Source of the DNA: CAWGOF01 sp963824225
Lineage (GTDB): Bacteria; Acidobacteriota; Polarisedimenticolia; Polarisedimenticolales; Polarisedimenticolaceae
Length of the DNA: 64,000 bases
Direction of reading: 5' to 3'
NCBI GenBank assembly: GCA_963824225.1
Contig: CAWGOF010000003.1
Location: 1,736,001 to 1,800,000, forward strand
Part shown: in pieces, positions 62,468 through 64,000 of the stretch
Layout: each line of letters starts with the position of its first letter
Numbering within the stretch: the stretch's first letter is position 1
Notes under the pieces: model-generated
Seen by the model: only the letters and a program-made list of their open reading frames with translations
What the model was told of the DNA's origin: nothing
Database searches by the model: none
Position numbers and translations under genes: made by a program

Positions 62468-63244
62468 ATGAATGAAGCCGTACTGCGTGTGGAACCGTGG
62501 GAGACCGAAGAGGAAACCAGCGCATCGAACGAGCGCCGGATCTTCGAGATCGAGAGCCGGTTGCTGCAGGGCATCTTCGGCTGCCGGTCGACCGAGGCCG
62601 TCGAGGCGTCGATCACTTACGCGCGCTACCTGAGCAGCGTGGGCATCACGCCGCAGAACTACCCCGTGTTCCTCAAGATGCTCGAGGTGGCCAACCACTG
62701 GGTCATCGAGGCGCTGATCGGCGAGCGCGACCCGTTCCTGTTCCTGTCGCCGGTGCAGCCGAACCGGTTCATCGTGCAGCGCTGCCTGGCGATGATGACG
62801 CGCTGGCACAAGGGTGGCATCTACCCCAAGAACCTGTCGGTCATCATGGGCGTGCTGCAGTCGGTCTACAGCTCGCCGCGTGACGGCTACCGCATCCACC
62901 CGCTGACCATCGCCGACATGAACGCGATCGGCAAGCACCTGGACAAGCCCAAGGGTCAGGACGACCCGCTGAACCGGGCGATCCTCGAGGTGCTGGAGAA
63001 GATCGCCGATCTCGAGGGCGCGGGCGACGGCCAGATGGAAGAGGTGGCGATCCACGCTTCGGCGATCCGCAACGCGTTCTTCGACGATCGCAAGCGGATC
63101 GACGAGGTGATCCCGCCGGTGCTGCTGGTCTCGGTCAAGGAGCGCGAGGAAGTCGCTCCTCGACCGCGGACCGGGGCGGCCGCCGCGGGACGCGCGGGGA
63201 CCGGCAAGCGCGCGTCGGGCCGCGGCAAGAGCAAGAGTCGGTAG
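62468..63244 (+). CDS. uncharacterised soluble protein, second of two tandem paralogs
   Basis: 258 residues, paralog of the gene before it. Matching blocks are TYARYLSSVGITPQNYPVFL, KMLEVANHWVIEALIGERDP, MTRWHKGGIYPKNLSVIMGV and VYSSPRDGYRIHPLTIADM. It differs by a 25-residue acidic N-terminus and a Lys/Arg/Gly-rich tail (GKRASGRGKSKSR) that may bind nucleic acid or a membrane surface. ATG 62468, with GAGG seven bases upstream, is preferred over the GTG three bases earlier. It starts nine bases after the first paralog stops, so both are made together, perhaps as a hetero-oligomer. Confidence 0.88.
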   Translation: MNEAVLRVEPWETEEETSASNERRIFEIESRLLQGIFGCRSTEAVEASITYARYLSSVGITPQNYPVFLKMLEVANHWVIEALIGERDPFLFLSPVQPNRFIVQRCLAMMTRWHKGGIYPKNLSVIMGVLQSVYSSPRDGYRIHPLTIADMNAIGKHLDKPKGQDDPLNRAILEVLEKIADLEGAGDGQMEEVAIHASAIRNAFFDDRKRIDEVIPPVLLVSVKEREEVAPRPRTGAAAAGRAGTGKRASGRGKSKSR

Positions 63245-63253
63245 CCGGTCGCC

Positions 63254-63475
63254 ATGCTCCGACAGCGGCGCGCGCGGGTGAACGGGAACGGGAACGGGCA
63301 CCGCCCGAAGTCCGCGCCTCGTTCGCCCGGCCGCCGGCCTGTCGTCCTCGATCGCGACGAGCTGGCGCTCTTGCTGACCGCGTGCCGCCGCTATCGACAG
63401 TCGGTGCCCGTCTACCTCGCGTCGAGCCAGCCGGAGCTGCGACTGATCCAGGCCGTGATCCGCAAGCTGTCCTGA
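63254..63475 (+). CDS. small basic hypothetical protein
   Basis: 73 residues: an Arg/Gly/Asn-rich disordered start (RARVNGNGNGHRPKSAPRS) and a short helical region (ELALLLTACRRYRQSVPVYL). No family is recognised. Nine bases after the second paralog and 27 before the PATAN gene, so it lies inside the operon. The helical half is compatible with a small adaptor or dimerisation segment. Confidence 0.65.
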   Translation: MLRQRRARVNGNGNGHRPKSAPRSPGRRPVVLDRDELALLLTACRRYRQSVPVYLASSQPELRLIQAVIRKLS

Positions 63476-63502
63476 TACCGGGCCGCAGGACGCAGCGGGG
63501 CC

Positions 63503-64000
63503 ATGGCGCTCTACGGGAACCTGAGCACGATGTCGGTCGCCGACCTCCTGGCGTGGGTCGACGCGGGCCGCAAGAGCGGGACGCTCGAGGTCGAGCGGGA
63601 CAAGATCGTCAAGCGCATCACGTTCGACGCCGGACGGGTCACGAGCTGCTCGTCGAACAATCCGGCGACGCTGATGGGTCAGTTCCTGCTCGCGAGCGGG
63701 AAGATCACTCAAGACACGCTGAGCCAGGCGCTCGGCCGTCCGTCGAGCCCATCGATCAACCTCGGTCAGACGCTGCTCGAGATGGGCGCGATCACCCAGG
63801 CGGACCGGGACGCGTTCGTCCAGGCCAAGATCGAGGAGACGATCTACGGTCTCTTCGACTGGGACGACGCTGTGTTCCGGTTCTACACCAACGCGCTCGT
63901 CGATCCGAACGCCGTCGAGGCATCGCTCGGGATCGACGAGATCCAGCGCGGGGGCCGCGAGCGCTCGGCCGAGCGCCGGCGGTCGGACCAGGTGATCAAC
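63503..64000 (+). CDS. PATAN-domain (DUF4388) protein, 3' end beyond the window
   Basis: The first 166 codons are visible and still open at the window edge. ALYGNLSTMSVADLLAWVDA, SGTLEVERDKIVKRITFDAG and RVTSCSSNNPATLMGQFLLA are the PATAN/DUF4388 core, and IEETIYGLFDWDDAVFRFYT is its second half. PATAN domains occur in cyanobacterial PatA-type regulators and in many myxobacterial and acidobacterial signalling proteins, where they bind other regulators. The ATG is preceded by AGCGGGG. It is the fourth gene of the operon facing the FrzS/AglZ-like gene. Confidence 0.9.
   Translation, partial: MALYGNLSTMSVADLLAWVDAGRKSGTLEVERDKIVKRITFDAGRVTSCSSNNPATLMGQFLLASGKITQDTLSQALGRPSSPSINLGQTLLEMGAITQADRDAFVQAKIEETIYGLFDWDDAVFRFYTNALVDPNAVEASLGIDEIQRGGRERSAERRRSDQVIN

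Overview
The window is about 64 kb of very G+C-rich, densely coding bacterial chromosome. No gene-free stretch exceeds about 210 bases, and I saw no rRNA or tRNA genes, IS elements, prophage or CRISPR array. The gene content points to a Gram-negative soil or sediment bacterium, probably Acidobacteriota (Thermoanaerobaculia-like) or a neighbouring deltaproteobacterial-type lineage. The clues are a TIGR02999-type ECF sigma factor coupled to a TPR-bearing Ser/Thr kinase, a giant beta-propeller (Reg_prop) sensor kinase, LolA-like periplasmic proteins, a TonB receptor, a FrzS/AglZ-like pseudo-receiver protein and a PATAN protein. This placement is inference from gene families, not a search result.

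Layout: 0-2.7 kb holds small secreted or membrane proteins and a GT4 glycosyltransferase. 2.8-6.7 kb has a GAF-GAF-AAA-Fis sigma-54 activator, then a good sigma-54 promoter that appears to drive a STAS protein and a secreted Ig-like protein. 6.7-9.8 kb has two secreted proteins, with what may be the last codons of a lost nuclease-type gene at 9780-9848. 9.9-15.6 kb has a DUF4395-like membrane protein, a phosphodiesterase/GT2 pair, a GMC-type oxidoreductase and another secreted protein. 15.7-20.5 kb is an ergothioneine block (egtB, egtD) running straight into a UBP zinc-finger protein, a cyclic-nucleotide-gated thioredoxin-reductase-like flavoprotein and an O-methyltransferase. 20.5-23.7 kb has a frameshifted POTRA/HEAT gene, DoxX, and an ECF sigma factor with a C-terminal extension.

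23.7-50 kb is dominated by exported proteins. There are four subtilisin-like (S8) peptidases, a HAF-type propeller protein with a Cys-rich repeat insert, and a ~2150-residue secreted protein split by one frameshift near 45.69 kb. Embedded are a NarL/propeller two-component pair and a lone receiver protein. Many of these exported proteins share a short fibronectin-like C-terminal module ending in a YYLVR..N.C-type motif. 50-55.5 kb holds a TonB-dependent receptor, two periplasmic proteins, a Kazal-like peptide and a modular secreted protein. 55.5-58.9 kb is the sigma factor/Ser-Thr kinase operon.

59-64 kb holds a small outer-membrane barrel and then, on both sides of a shared control region with a perfect 16-bp palindrome, a FrzS/AglZ-like pseudo-receiver coiled-coil protein and an operon of two tandem paralogous soluble proteins of no family I recognise, a small basic protein and a PATAN (DUF4388) protein running off the window. 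This last block is the best candidate here for an undescribed system, possibly cell-polarity or motility signalling.
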